This document shows positions 31,406 to 38,969 of a stretch of 38,969 nt of DNA, in pieces; positions within the stretch are counted from its first letter, which is position 1; each line of letters begins with the position of its first letter. The notes beneath the pieces are model-generated. The model was not told where the DNA came from and did not search any database. It saw only the letters and a program-made list of their open reading frames with translations. The stretch covers positions 1 through 38,969 of the forward strand of contig NZ_SSXC01000036.1 of NCBI RefSeq assembly GCF_021699055.1, read 5' to 3'. Made by a program: the position numbers and the translations under genes. This DNA is from Blastococcus sp. MG754426. GTDB taxonomy: Bacteria > Actinomycetota > Actinomycetes > Mycobacteriales > Geodermatophilaceae.

Positions 31406-33064
31406 TCAGGCGACGACGACGCGCTCGTTCGGCACGCAGTGCGTCATGACGTGACCGGCCACGTCCCGCGGGCCGTTCTTGCCGAGGTTGGCCGCGCGCT
31501 GCAGCTCCTCCTCGGACAGGGTCTGCGTCTGCAGCGGCTCCAGGCCGCGGACGTCGTCGGCGGAGATGCCCAGGGCCTCGCCGACCCGCTGGCCCCACTC
31601 GTCGTCGCACATGAAGAAGTGCCAGACCATCCGCTCCTGGATCTCGCGGCGGCACTGCTGCAGGGCGCCGACCAGGTTGGTGACCAGGTCGTCCTTCTCC
31701 CACTGCTCGGAGAGCTGGTACCGCTCCCCGGCCTGCTGGTAGTCGTTGGTCCGCGGGATCCGCTTGCGGGTGAGCCGGCCGTTGATGACCGGGCCCTGCT
31801 CGTCGTGGCCGGGGTAGGTGGCCTCGCGCAGGCCGCCGGTGATCGACGGCTCGTAGTTGACGTGCGGGTTGCCGCCCACGTCGTCGCGGCCGTAGGACAT
31901 CGGGCCGCCCTGCTGGTTGGTGTTCACCGGCACCTTGGGGCGGTTGACCGGGAGCTGCAGGTAGTTCGGCCCCACCCGGTAGCGCTGGGTGTCGGAGTAG
32001 GAGAACGTCCGGCCGACGAGCATCTTGTCGTCGGAGAAGTCCAGTCCGTCGACCAGCACACCGGTGCCGAACGCGATCTGCTCGTTCTCGGCGAAGAAGT
32101 CCTCGGGCATCCGGTCGAGGGTCATGGTGCCGACCTTGCGGAGCGGGAAGACCTCCTCCGGCCACACCTTGGTGTCGTCGAGCGGGTCGAAGTCGAGCTC
32201 GGGGTGCTCGTCGTCGCTCATGAGCTGCACGTGCAGCTCCCACGACGGGAAGTCGCCGGCCGCGATCGAGTCGTGGAGGTCCTTGGTGTGGGCCCCGAGG
32301 GTCTGCGCCTGCACCTTGGCGCCGTCCTCGGCGGTGTAGGACTTCACGCCCTGCTCGGGCAGCCAGTGGTACTTCACCAGGACGGTCTCGCCCTGGGCGT
32401 TGACCCACTTGTAGGTGTTCACGCCGAAGCCCTGCATGTGGCGGTAGGAGGCCGGCAGGCCACGGGGGCTGAAGACCAGCGAGACCATGTGCATGGCCTC
32501 CGGGGTCTGGCTGAAGAAGTCGAACGCGCGCTCGGCGACGTTCGCCTCGAAGGTCACCGGGTCGGGCTTCTGCGAGTGGATGAAGTCCGGGAACTTGATG
32601 GCGTCACGGATGAAGAAGACGCCCAGGTTGTTGCCGACGAGGTCCCAGTTGCCCTCCTCGGTGTAGAACTTCACGGCGAAGCCGCGCGGGTCGCGGGCCA
32701 TCTCCGAGGAGTCGCGGCCACCGGCCACGGTCGAGAAGCGCAGCGCCACGTCGGTGCGCTTGCCCTTTCCCTGGAACAGCTTGGCGCGGGTGTACTTCCC
32801 GATCGGCTCGTCGCCGACGGTGCCGTCGGCCTCGAACCAGCCGTAGGCGGTCACGCCGCGGGCGTGCACCACGCGCTCCGGGATGCGCTCCCGGTCGAAG
32901 TGGCTGATCTTCTCGAGGAACTGGTAGTTCTCCAGGGTGGCGGGGCCCCGGGCGCCCACCGTCCGCTGGTTCTGGTTGTCGTAGACCGGGTGGCCCTGAC
33001 GGTTGGTCAGGACCGGCTTGCCGGCCTGGCTGGGCGCCGTGCCCTGCGATGCGACGTCGGTCAT
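31406..33064 (-). CDS. katA: Heme catalase KatA
   Basis: A 552-residue monofunctional catalase, longer than the roughly 480-residue small-subunit class. The distal His67 is in [16 protein letters not shown]. The distal Asn follows [14 protein letters not shown]. The proximal Tyr lies in [16 protein letters not shown] (about residue 355), matching R-x-F-x-Y-x-D-T-x-x-x-R-x-G-x-N. It disproportionates hydrogen peroxide in the cytosol. The ATG overlaps the stop of the upstream Fur-type gene (ATGA) and is preceded by AGGAGGAGCAGGAGC, so expression is coupled to the regulator. Confidence 0.97.
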   Translation of the reverse strand: MTDVASQGTAPSQAGKPVLTNRQGHPVYDNQNQRTVGARGPATLENYQFLEKISHFDRERIPERVVHARGVTAYGWFEADGTVGDEPIGKYTRAKLFQGKGKRTDVALRFSTVAGGRDSSEMARDPRGFAVKFYTEEGNWDLVGNNLGVFFIRDAIKFPDFIHSQKPDPVTFEANVAERAFDFFSQTPEAMHMVSLVFSPRGLPASYRHMQGFGVNTYKWVNAQGETVLVKYHWLPEQGVKSYTAEDGAKVQAQTLGAHTKDLHDSIAAGDFPSWELHVQLMSDDEHPELDFDPLDDTKVWPEEVFPLRKVGTMTLDRMPEDFFAENEQIAFGTGVLVDGLDFSDDKMLVGRTFSYSDTQRYRVGPNYLQLPVNRPKVPVNTNQQGGPMSYGRDDVGGNPHVNYEPSITGGLREATYPGHDEQGPVINGRLTRKRIPRTNDYQQAGERYQLSEQWEKDDLVTNLVGALQQCRREIQERMVWHFFMCDDEWGQRVGEALGISADDVRGLEPLQTQTLSEEELQRAANLGKNGPRDVAGHVMTHCVPNERVVVA

Positions 33065-33558
33065 GCTCCTGCTCCTCCTCGGGTCCCGTGCTCCTCGAGC
33101 TGCACGGGGTCGGCGGCGTCCGCGACCTGGCGGCCACGGTTCTGACATGCCCGGCACAGCCCCCAGAACACGACCTCGGCCTCGTCGACGACGAAGCCGG
33201 CCGGGTCCGAGGGGGCCAGGCAGGGGGCCGCGCCCAGGACGCAGTCGACATCCGCGACCGCGCCGCACGAGCGGCAGACCAGGTGGTGGTGGTTGTCGCC
33301 CACCCGCAGCTCGAACAGCGCGGGCGCACCCGCGGGCGCGATCCGGCGGGCGATCCCCGCGGCGACGAGGGCCTTGAGGACGCCGTAGACGGCCTGCGGG
33401 GACAGCGACGGGTGCAGCCCGCGGGCGCCGGTCACGATCGCGTCGGCGTCCGCGTGCGGCCGGTCGGCCAGGACGCTCAGCACCGACAGCCGGGGTCGCG
33501 TCACGCGCAGCCCCGCCTCCCGCAGCCGGTGCGCCCAGATCGTCTCCACGTCGACCAT
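33061..33558 (-). CDS. Fur-family peroxide/iron regulator (FurA/CatR type)
   Basis: A 165-residue Fur-family protein. The winged helix spans about 15-75 ([11 protein letters not shown], then [19 protein letters not shown]). Metal-site residues are HHH (90-92), CRSC (Cys95, Cys98) and CRAC (Cys135, Cys138), giving both structural zinc cysteine pairs. Genes of this type in front of catalases (FurA-KatG, S. coelicolor CatR-CatA) repress the operon until peroxide oxidises them. The ATG at 33558 is 8 nt after AAGGGG and 11 bp from the operator palindrome. The stop overlaps katA by 4 bp. Confidence 0.93.
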   Translation of the reverse strand: MVDVETIWAHRLREAGLRVTRPRLSVLSVLADRPHADADAIVTGARGLHPSLSPQAVYGVLKALVAAGIARRIAPAGAPALFELRVGDNHHHLVCRSCGAVADVDCVLGAAPCLAPSDPAGFVVDEAEVVFWGLCRACQNRGRQVADAADPVQLEEHGTRGGAGA

Positions 33559-33568
33559 CCAACGCCCC

Positions 33569-33589
33569 TTTCTTGACTCAGTCAAGAAA
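33569..33589. promoter_or_regulatory. Perfect 21-bp Fur/CatR palindrome upstream of the fur-katA operon
   Basis: The core TTCTTGACT-C-AGTCAAGAA (33570-33588) is a perfect 19-bp palindrome, extended by one T/A pair each side. It contains TTGACT and resembles the mycobacterial furA box TCTTGACT. It lies 11 bp upstream of the Fur-type ATG, so it overlaps the operon promoter. Confidence 0.8.
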
Positions 33590-33779
33590 ACGGCACCGGC
33601 GGCTGGGTGCCCGGCGGTCGACCGCGCCACGCGGCCTCCCTGACCGTGCACCGCGAGGGAGGACGCGCCCCGATCAGGTCGGCCGACGGTCACCTCGTGG
33701 GCCGGCAGCACCTGTCGTCACGCGGGTCGGACCCGGGGCGAGCTGATCCTGGAGCGCCGGCAGACGGGGCGCCCTCACC

Positions 33780-34661
33780 TCAGGCGAAGACGATCGTCCG
33801 GTCGCCCTCGACGATGACCCGGTCCTCCACGTGCCAGGTCACCGCCTGCGCCAGCACCTGCCGCTCGACGTAGCGCCCGACCCGACGCATGTCCTCGACC
33901 GTCGCGCGGTGGTCCACCCGGGCCACCTCCTGCTCGATGATCGGCCCGGCGTCGAGCTCCGCCGTGACGTAGTGGGCGGTCGCCCCGATGAGCTTCACCC
34001 CGCGGTCGTGCGCGGCCTGGTACGGGTTCGCCCCGACGAAGGCCGGCAGGAAGCTGTGGTGGATGTTGATCAGCCGCTCGGGGAACCGGGCGCAGAACTC
34101 CGGCGACACGATCTGCATGTAGCGCGCCAGCACCACGAGGTCGACGTCGCCGACGATCTCCAGCGCCCGCGCCTCGGCGTCGGCCTTGGTGCCCGGCGTG
34201 ACCGGCACGTGGTGGAAGGGGATCCCCGCCGCGGCCGCCACCGGTTCCAGGTCGGGGTGGTTGCTGACGACCGCGGTGATGTCGGCGCGCAGGTCCCCGG
34301 CGCGGACCCGGTAGACGAGCTCCTGCAGCACGTGGTCGGTCCGGCTGACGAAGACGGCGAGGGTGGGGCGGTGCGCGGCCTCCGTCAGCCGCCAGGTGAG
34401 CCGCCACTCGTGGGAGAGCTGGTCCAGCCGCCGCTCCAGCTCCGCGCGCCGCCCGGCGAGGTCCGCGAGGACGAACTCCAGCCGCAGGGTGAAGATGCCG
34501 CCGCTGGGGTCGGAGGAGTGCTGCTGGGACTCCGTGATGTTCGCGCCGACCTCGGCCATCAGACCGCTGAGCGCGGCGACGATCCCGGGCCGGTCGGGGC
34601 AGCGGACGACCAGCCGCCCGAGGTCGGCGGTGCGGTGGTCGTGCTGGTCGGCGGCTGGCAT
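33780..34661 (-). CDS. purU: Formyltetrahydrofolate deformylase PurU
   Basis: A 293-residue enzyme that hydrolyses 10-formyl-THF to THF and formate. An ACT domain occupies about 16-90 (LVVRCPDRPGIVAALSGLMA). The formyltransferase-like catalytic domain starts about 98 with LAVFVSR. The catalytic triad is visible as Asn199/His201 in NIHHSFLPAFVGANPY and Asp237 in LDAGP. The ATG at 34661 has AAACTC/GAAACT about 7 nt upstream but no RBS, so a leaderless mRNA is possible. It supplies formate for purine synthesis or balances one-carbon pools. Confidence 0.96.
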   Translation of the reverse strand: MPAADQHDHRTADLGRLVVRCPDRPGIVAALSGLMAEVGANITESQQHSSDPSGGIFTLRLEFVLADLAGRRAELERRLDQLSHEWRLTWRLTEAAHRPTLAVFVSRTDHVLQELVYRVRAGDLRADITAVVSNHPDLEPVAAAAGIPFHHVPVTPGTKADAEARALEIVGDVDLVVLARYMQIVSPEFCARFPERLINIHHSFLPAFVGANPYQAAHDRGVKLIGATAHYVTAELDAGPIIEQEVARVDHRATVEDMRRVGRYVERQVLAQAVTWHVEDRVIVEGDRTIVFA

Positions 34662-34747
34662 GGCGCAGAGTTTCCCAGAGCGCGATCGCGGCCCCGTCCG
34701 GAGGCTCACCCCGAGCGGGCGAGGGGTGAGGAGGACGGGGTCCGCCA

Positions 34748-35680
34748 TCAGGCCGGGGGCAGGGGTGCGCGCCGGGCGCCGGCGACGTCGAACAGGTCGC
34801 CGTACTCCTCGACGCGCGCCAGCACCTGGTCGGTCGTGAAGCGCAGCGCGGCCGGGTCGAGGGAGCCGTCGCGCACGGCGTCCACCTCGTCCCAGCCGAT
34901 CGGGGTGGAGACGGTCGCGCCCGCCCGGGCCCGCAGCGAGTAGGGCGCCACCGTCGTCTTGGCCGGGTTGTTCTGGCTCCAGTCGATGAGCACCTTGCCC
35001 GGGCGCAGGGCCTTCTCCATCCGCCAGACGACGTGCTCCGGTGTCTCGGCGGACAGCTCCTGGGCCAGCTCCTTCGCGTACCGGCTGGGGTGCTCGCGGT
35101 CGGCCGGCGGCTCGATCGGCGCGTAGACCTGCATGCCCTTGGAGCCCGAGGTCTTCACCACCGGGTCCAGGCCGTCGGCCTCGAGCCGCACGCCGAGCCG
35201 CTCGGCGACCTCGCAGCACTCGGCGATGCCGGTCTCCGGGCCCGGGTCGAGGTCGAGCACCAGCAGGTCGGGCAGCTGCGGCTCCCCCGCGTCGTCCACC
35301 CGCCACTGGGGCACGTGCACCTCCAGGGCCGCGAGGTTCGCCGCCCACGCCAGGTCGGGGACCTCGGCGAGCAGCACCATGTCGAGCGTCTCGCGGCCCC
35401 GCGAGCTGCCCGGGCTCGGCAACCGGACCCGGCGCACCCAGTCCGGGGCGTGCCGGGCGCTGTTCTTCTCGAAGAAGGCCTGCCCCTCCACCCCGTCGGG
35501 CCACCGGGTGAAGGTCACCGGCCGGCCGGCCAGGTGCGGCAGCAGCACCGGTGCGATGCGCACGTAGTAGTCGATGACCTGCGCCTTGGTGAAGCCCACC
35601 TCGGGGAAGAGCACCTTGTCCAGGTTCGACACCGACAGCCGCCGGCCGCCGATCTCCACGAGCTGCCTGGCCGGGCTCAC
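34748..35680 (-). CDS. ligD: LigD-type polymerase (NHEJ primase-polymerase)
   Basis: A 310-residue AEP-superfamily polymerase equivalent to the POL domain of LigD. LDLDPGP (142-148) holds the catalytic Asp143 and Asp145. KTSGSKG (176-182) is the nucleotide-binding signature. SNLDKVLFPEVGFTKAQVI and WSQNNPAKTTVAPYSLRA are typical. It fills gaps and adds templated or non-templated ribonucleotides at broken ends. The GTG start overlaps the ligase stop (GTGA). In mycobacteria this domain is fused to the ligase; here it is a separate gene and no phosphoesterase domain is attached. Confidence 0.96.
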   Translation of the reverse strand: MSPARQLVEIGGRRLSVSNLDKVLFPEVGFTKAQVIDYYVRIAPVLLPHLAGRPVTFTRWPDGVEGQAFFEKNSARHAPDWVRRVRLPSPGSSRGRETLDMVLLAEVPDLAWAANLAALEVHVPQWRVDDAGEPQLPDLLVLDLDPGPETGIAECCEVAERLGVRLEADGLDPVVKTSGSKGMQVYAPIEPPADREHPSRYAKELAQELSAETPEHVVWRMEKALRPGKVLIDWSQNNPAKTTVAPYSLRARAGATVSTPIGWDEVDAVRDGSLDPAALRFTTDQVLARVEEYGDLFDVAGARRAPLPPA

Positions 35681-36645
35681 GACTCGCGCACCACGTCGTC
35701 GGGCTCCAGGTCGTCGCGCACCCCGCGCCAGACCGGGTGCCGCAGCCGACCCTCCGCCGTCCAGACCGCGTAGCCCACCTCCCCGACCAGGTCGGGCTCC
35801 ACCCACTGCGCGTCGCGGGTGATCTCACGCGGCAGCGCCCCGTCGAAGGGTGACGACGACCGCCGGGTGAGCAGCCGCTGCAGGTCGCGCAGGTCCTGGT
35901 CGCCGAAGCCGGTGCCCACGTGCCCGACGTAGACCAGCCGGCCGTCGTCGTCCGGCACGCCCACCAGCAGCGAGCCGATGGTGCCCGCGCGCCGGCCCTG
36001 CCCGGGCCGCCACCCGCCGACGACGACCGACTGCGTGGAGACGTTCTTGACCTTGCGCCACTCGGGGCTGCGGGCGCCGTCGCGGTAGGGGGAGGCCAGC
36101 CGCTTGGCCACGATGCCCTCGAGGCCGTTCTCCTCGCTGGCCGCCCGCACCTGCGCACCGGAGCCGGGGAACCACGGCGTCACCACCCAGCGGCCACCGG
36201 CGGGCGCGAGGTCGTCGAGCAGCGCCCGGCGCTCGCCGTAGGGGCGGCCCCGCAGGTCGGTGCCGTCGAGGGCGAGCAGGTCGAAGACGAGGAAGGTCAC
36301 CGGGGCGGCCGCCGCCAGCCGCGACACCTCGGGCCCGGTGCGGTGCATCCGGCTCTGCAGCGCACCGAAGTCCGGCCGCCCCCGGGCGTCCATCAGCACG
36401 ATCTCGCCGTCGACGACGACGTCGCGGCCGGCGAGCGCACCCGGGAGCCGCGCCACCTCCGGGTAGCGGACGGTGATGTCGCCGCCCTTGCGCGAGGCGA
36501 GCACCAGCCGGCCGTCGCGGACCCCGGCGACCGCGCGCACCCCGTCCCACTTGAACTCGTAGCCCCAGCCGTCGTCGTCGGCGGGCAGTTCCCCGGGCAC
36601 CGCGAGCATCGGCAGCGGCAGGCCGGCCGGTTCGGGCGCCGCCAC
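35677..36645 (-). CDS. ligD: ATP-dependent DNA ligase domain of LigD (NHEJ)
   Basis: A 322-residue ligase with nucleotidyltransferase and OB domains. Motif I KWDGVR supplies the adenylated Lys32. Motif Ia SRKGGD (51-56), VDGEI (78-82), FDLLALDG (121-128), EGIVAKR (176-182) and WRKVKN (196-201) complete the active site. The OB fold follows (about 205-310). The GTG at 36645 begins 1 bp after the ku stop, and the stop overlaps the polymerase start, so the three proteins are translated in order. It seals breaks held by Ku. Confidence 0.96.
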   Translation of the reverse strand: MAAPEPAGLPLPMLAVPGELPADDDGWGYEFKWDGVRAVAGVRDGRLVLASRKGGDITVRYPEVARLPGALAGRDVVVDGEIVLMDARGRPDFGALQSRMHRTGPEVSRLAAAAPVTFLVFDLLALDGTDLRGRPYGERRALLDDLAPAGGRWVVTPWFPGSGAQVRAASEENGLEGIVAKRLASPYRDGARSPEWRKVKNVSTQSVVVGGWRPGQGRRAGTIGSLLVGVPDDDGRLVYVGHVGTGFGDQDLRDLQRLLTRRSSSPFDGALPREITRDAQWVEPDLVGEVGYAVWTAEGRLRHPVWRGVRDDLEPDDVVRES

Positions 36646-36646
36646 C

Positions 36647-37624
36647 TCAGGCGCTGCGGCGGGCCCGCTTGGCCGGTGGCTTGTCGCCGCCGGTGGCCCG
36701 CGAGGTCGTCTTCCCCGCGGCCGCCTTCTTGGGAGCCGCCTTCTTGGCGGCGGCCTTCTTCGCCGGAGGCTTCTCCGCCGGTTCGGCGGCGGCCTTCCGG
36801 GTGGACGCCGCCTTCTTCGCCGGCGGCTTCTCCGGCGCCTCCTCGGCGGCGCCGCCGCGGGCCCGCTCGACGCTGCGGCGCAGGGCGCTCATCAGGTCGA
36901 CGACGGCGGCCCCCTCGTCCGGCACCTCCGCCGGCTGGGCCACCTCGCCCCCGGTCTGCTTGGCCTCCAGCAGCGCGGTCATCGCCTCGCGGTAGTCGTC
37001 GGTGAATTGCGTGGGGTCGAACTCGGTGGTCATCGAGCCGATGAGGGCCTCGGCCATCTTCAGCTCCTGCGGCCGCACCGAGATGTCCTCGTCCAGGAAG
37101 CCGAAGTCGGGCCGCCGGATCTCGTCGGGCCACCGCATGGTGTGCAGCACGAGGACGCCGTCGCGCACCCGCAGGGCGGCGAGCGACTCGCGCTGCCGCA
37201 GGGCGATCTTGGTGATCGCGACCTGGCCGGCGTTCTCCAGCGCGTCGCGCAGCAGGACGTAGGGGCGGGCCGCGGGGCCGTCGGGCTCGAGGTAGTAGGT
37301 CTTCTCGAACATGATCGGGTCGATCTCGCCCTGGTCGACGAACTCCAGCACCTCGATCTCCCGACGGGTGCTGAGCGGCAGCTCGTCGAAGTCCTCGTCG
37401 GTGAGGATGACGACCTCGCCGCTGGGCAGCTCGTAGCCCTTGGCGATGTCGGCGTACTCGAGCTCCTCGCCGTCGATCGAGCACACCCGCCGGTACTTCA
37501 CCCGGCCGCCGTCGGCCGCGTGCACCTGGTGGAAGCGGATGTCCTTGTCCTCGGTCGCCGAGTACAGCTTCACGCCGATGCTGACCAGGCCGAACGACAC
37601 GGCGCCGCGCCAGATCGATCGCAT
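36647..37624 (-). CDS. ku: Ku protein (NHEJ DNA-end binding)
   Basis: A 325-residue bacterial Ku. The core (1-255) starts MRSIWRGAVSFGLVSIGVKLYSAT and contains FHQVH and EFVDQGEIDPIMFEKTYYLEP. The tail (about 262-325) is a Lys/Ala/Pro array (PAKKAA repeats) like that of some actinobacterial Ku and HU proteins, and should add DNA affinity. GGGAGG lies 6 nt before the ATG at 37624. It is the first gene of the ku-ligase-polymerase operon. Homodimers ring broken ends and recruit the ligase. Confidence 0.97.
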   Translation of the reverse strand: MRSIWRGAVSFGLVSIGVKLYSATEDKDIRFHQVHAADGGRVKYRRVCSIDGEELEYADIAKGYELPSGEVVILTDEDFDELPLSTRREIEVLEFVDQGEIDPIMFEKTYYLEPDGPAARPYVLLRDALENAGQVAITKIALRQRESLAALRVRDGVLVLHTMRWPDEIRRPDFGFLDEDISVRPQELKMAEALIGSMTTEFDPTQFTDDYREAMTALLEAKQTGGEVAQPAEVPDEGAAVVDLMSALRRSVERARGGAAEEAPEKPPAKKAASTRKAAAEPAEKPPAKKAAAKKAAPKKAAAGKTTSRATGGDKPPAKRARRSA

Positions 37625-37762
37625 GCCGAGCCTCCCTCGCACCCGTTGCGCCGGGCGGTCCCCGGCCCGCAGCCGGGTCAAGATCGCAGGATAGGTCCGC
37701 CGCGCCCCCCGCGGCAGCGCGAACGCCGCGCCGGGTACCCCCGACGGGCGACCGCCGGGAAC

Positions 37763-38338
37763 TCAGACCGGCTCGCCCGGCGCGTCCGCCGTCGGCGTGA
37801 GCGCCCCGTTCTGGATCGAGTCGTACACGAACTGCAGGACGTCGGAGCCGGCCACGGTGGTCATGGTCAGCGCGGCCAGCCGGGTGGCCCGCGGCGCCGT
37901 CACGTACCCGAAGACGAAGGCCGTGCCCACCCACTGGGCCAGGCAGAAGGGGCAGGTGAGCAGCTCCCCGACGGCGTGCTTCACCCCGCCGTGCTCGCGC
38001 ACCTCCTCGGCGACCTCCGCGTGCCCGGAGGCTCCCTCGAACCGGACGAACGGCGCCCGCAGCGGACTGGTCACCGGGTCCTTGGCGATGCGCCGGGCCA
38101 GCCGGAACGTGGCGATGGTGAGCAGCGCGACGTCGCCCGGCGGGATCCGCTCCGGCAGCTGCCGGCCCGCCGCCCGCACGGCTGCGGCACCGGCCGCGAC
38201 CAGCCCCGCGTAGACGCCCATGGCGCCCAGGTCGCCGGCCAGGGGCCGCGGCTCGCCCTGGGTGTACTCGCGTTCCTGGGTGCGCGCCCACCGGCGGAGC
38301 GGCGCCCCCACCCGCTGGACCTCGTCTGCGATCGCCAT
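37763..38338 (-). CDS. DUF1360 membrane protein
   Basis: A 191-residue protein with about three hydrophobic segments. The family block RIAKDPVTSPLRAPFVRF (83-100) precedes LLTCPFCLAQW (126-136), whose CPFC is the DUF1360 Cys pair and may bind metal or heme, or form a disulfide. The ATG at 38338 follows a G-rich GGGGGG. Function unknown. It lies 138 bp upstream of ku in the same direction, so a link to repair is not implied. Confidence 0.88.
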   Translation of the reverse strand: MAIADEVQRVGAPLRRWARTQEREYTQGEPRPLAGDLGAMGVYAGLVAAGAAAVRAAGRQLPERIPPGDVALLTIATFRLARRIAKDPVTSPLRAPFVRFEGASGHAEVAEEVREHGGVKHAVGELLTCPFCLAQWVGTAFVFGYVTAPRATRLAALTMTTVAGSDVLQFVYDSIQNGALTPTADAPGEPV

Positions 38339-38530
38339 GGCCCCCCGCTACCCGGCAGGCGCGCGACCATGCCGACCCCGCCCCCGCAGTGCGGCGGGGC
38401 ACACCGGCGCATGGGGACCGGGCACCCGGGTAGGGCCGGGGTCCGGCGCCGGCCCCCCGGCCGGCGCGGCGTCCCCCGTGCGACGCCGACGAGGACCACG
38501 AGCGCACCCGCGCAGAGACGGAGGCACCGC

Positions 38531-38944
38531 ATGACGCAGCCCGAGGGCCAGACCGCGCGCGACGTCTTCCCCGAGGACGACGGCATCCCCGAGGTCGCGC
38601 AGGACGACTCCCCCACGATGGACCGCGCGGAGGACCCGCAGTTCGAGCCGCTGCCCGGCGAGCGGCCCACCGCCACCACCGACTTCGGCACCACCGCCTT
38701 CGAGCAGTCCGAGGGCGAGCCGCTGACCGAGCGGCTGGAGCGCGAGCTCCCCGACGACGCGCTCGACGTGCGGCCCGCCGAGGACCCGGACCGCGCGGAC
38801 GCCCAGCTGGAGCAGGACACCTCCACGAGCCCCGTGAGCGACTCGGGCACCAACCGCACCGCCGACGACGTCGAGGCGACCGCGGACCTGCCCGTGGGCG
38901 GCGAGGGTCCCGAGGAGTCCGCCGTCCACGTCACCGACGGCTGA
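38531..38944 (+). CDS. DUF5709 acidic protein
   Basis: A 137-residue, very acidic, low-complexity protein without a signal peptide or hydrophobic segment, probably largely disordered. Asp/Glu-rich blocks (VFPEDDGIPEVAQDDSP, ERLERELPDDALD) and a TSPVSDSGTNRTADDVEATA tail match the DUF5709 type by recall. GGAGG lies 6 nt before the ATG. Function unknown. The nearest leftward gene, DUF1360, is divergent across 192 bp, and the last 25 bp of the window hold nothing. Confidence 0.8.
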   Translation: MTQPEGQTARDVFPEDDGIPEVAQDDSPTMDRAEDPQFEPLPGERPTATTDFGTTAFEQSEGEPLTERLERELPDDALDVRPAEDPDRADAQLEQDTSTSPVSDSGTNRTADDVEATADLPVGGEGPEESAVHVTDG

Positions 38945-38969
38945 GCGCTCCCCGCAGACCCTCACCGAC

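Noticed and set aside
31406..33562. Catalase with a 166-residue N-terminal extension
   Set aside because: That region is the Fur-type gene read in another frame. katA starts at ATG 33064 with an excellent RBS.
1..38969. tRNA, rRNA, CRISPR, IS or phage attachment signatures
   Set aside because: I found no tRNA T-loop pattern, spaced direct-repeat array, transposase motif or integrase on either strand.

Overview
This window reads as chromosomal DNA of a very high-GC actinobacterium, most likely Geodermatophilaceae (Blastococcus, Geodermatophilus or Modestobacter). The genus is inference. Supporting signs are third codon positions that are nearly all G or C, many GTG starts, probable leaderless mRNAs, an EthA/EthR pair, a Fur-catalase operon, a PAC2 protein, an F420-type PPOX enzyme and bacterial Ku/LigD. 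I see no rRNA, tRNA, CRISPR array, insertion sequence or phage gene. It looks like core and semi-accessory metabolism rather than an island.

Layout. At 161-4226 (minus) lies a likely operon: the Baeyer-Villiger monooxygenase ethA, a short-chain dehydrogenase coupled to it, a tandem GNAT and a methyltransferase. It diverges from ethR (4350-5003) across two tandem operator-like palindromes. At 5179-8729 are a universal stress protein, a DivIVA-like coiled-coil protein with 33-bp repeats, and a luciferase-like monooxygenase overlapping its FMN reductase partner. At 8798-14880 (minus) are an MFS transporter, an FGGY sugar kinase next to a GntP permease (gluconate use) and a glutamate-synthase-like FMN protein. 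A TetR gene diverges from the MFS gene. At 15687-17231 is a two-membrane-segment heptad-repeat protein. The 17253-17695 gap holds repeats, hairpins and a possible very small gene. Then come a cupin, a 948-residue FAD/Fe-S oxidoreductase and an SGNH hydrolase.

At 21733-25700 (minus) are enoyl-CoA hydratase, FabG-like reductase, a P-loop kinase that appears to start with CTG, an AI-2E family exporter and an ankyrin protein. At 25790-26892 a small membrane protein is coupled to a SatD-like HTH protein that has its own inverted repeat. Next are an F420-type PPOX protein, a second AI-2E family protein, a PAC2 protein and an AAHS-type MFS transporter. At 31406-33558 is a Fur-family regulator overlapping katA, with a perfect 21-bp palindrome upstream. 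The right end has purU, then ku - ligase - polymerase (a split NHEJ operon, minus), DUF1360 and DUF5709.

The points most worth a second look are the SatD-like module, the heptad-repeat membrane protein, the structured 17.3-17.6 kb gap with a possible tiny gene, the ethA/ethR-SDR unit and the CTG-initiated kinase.
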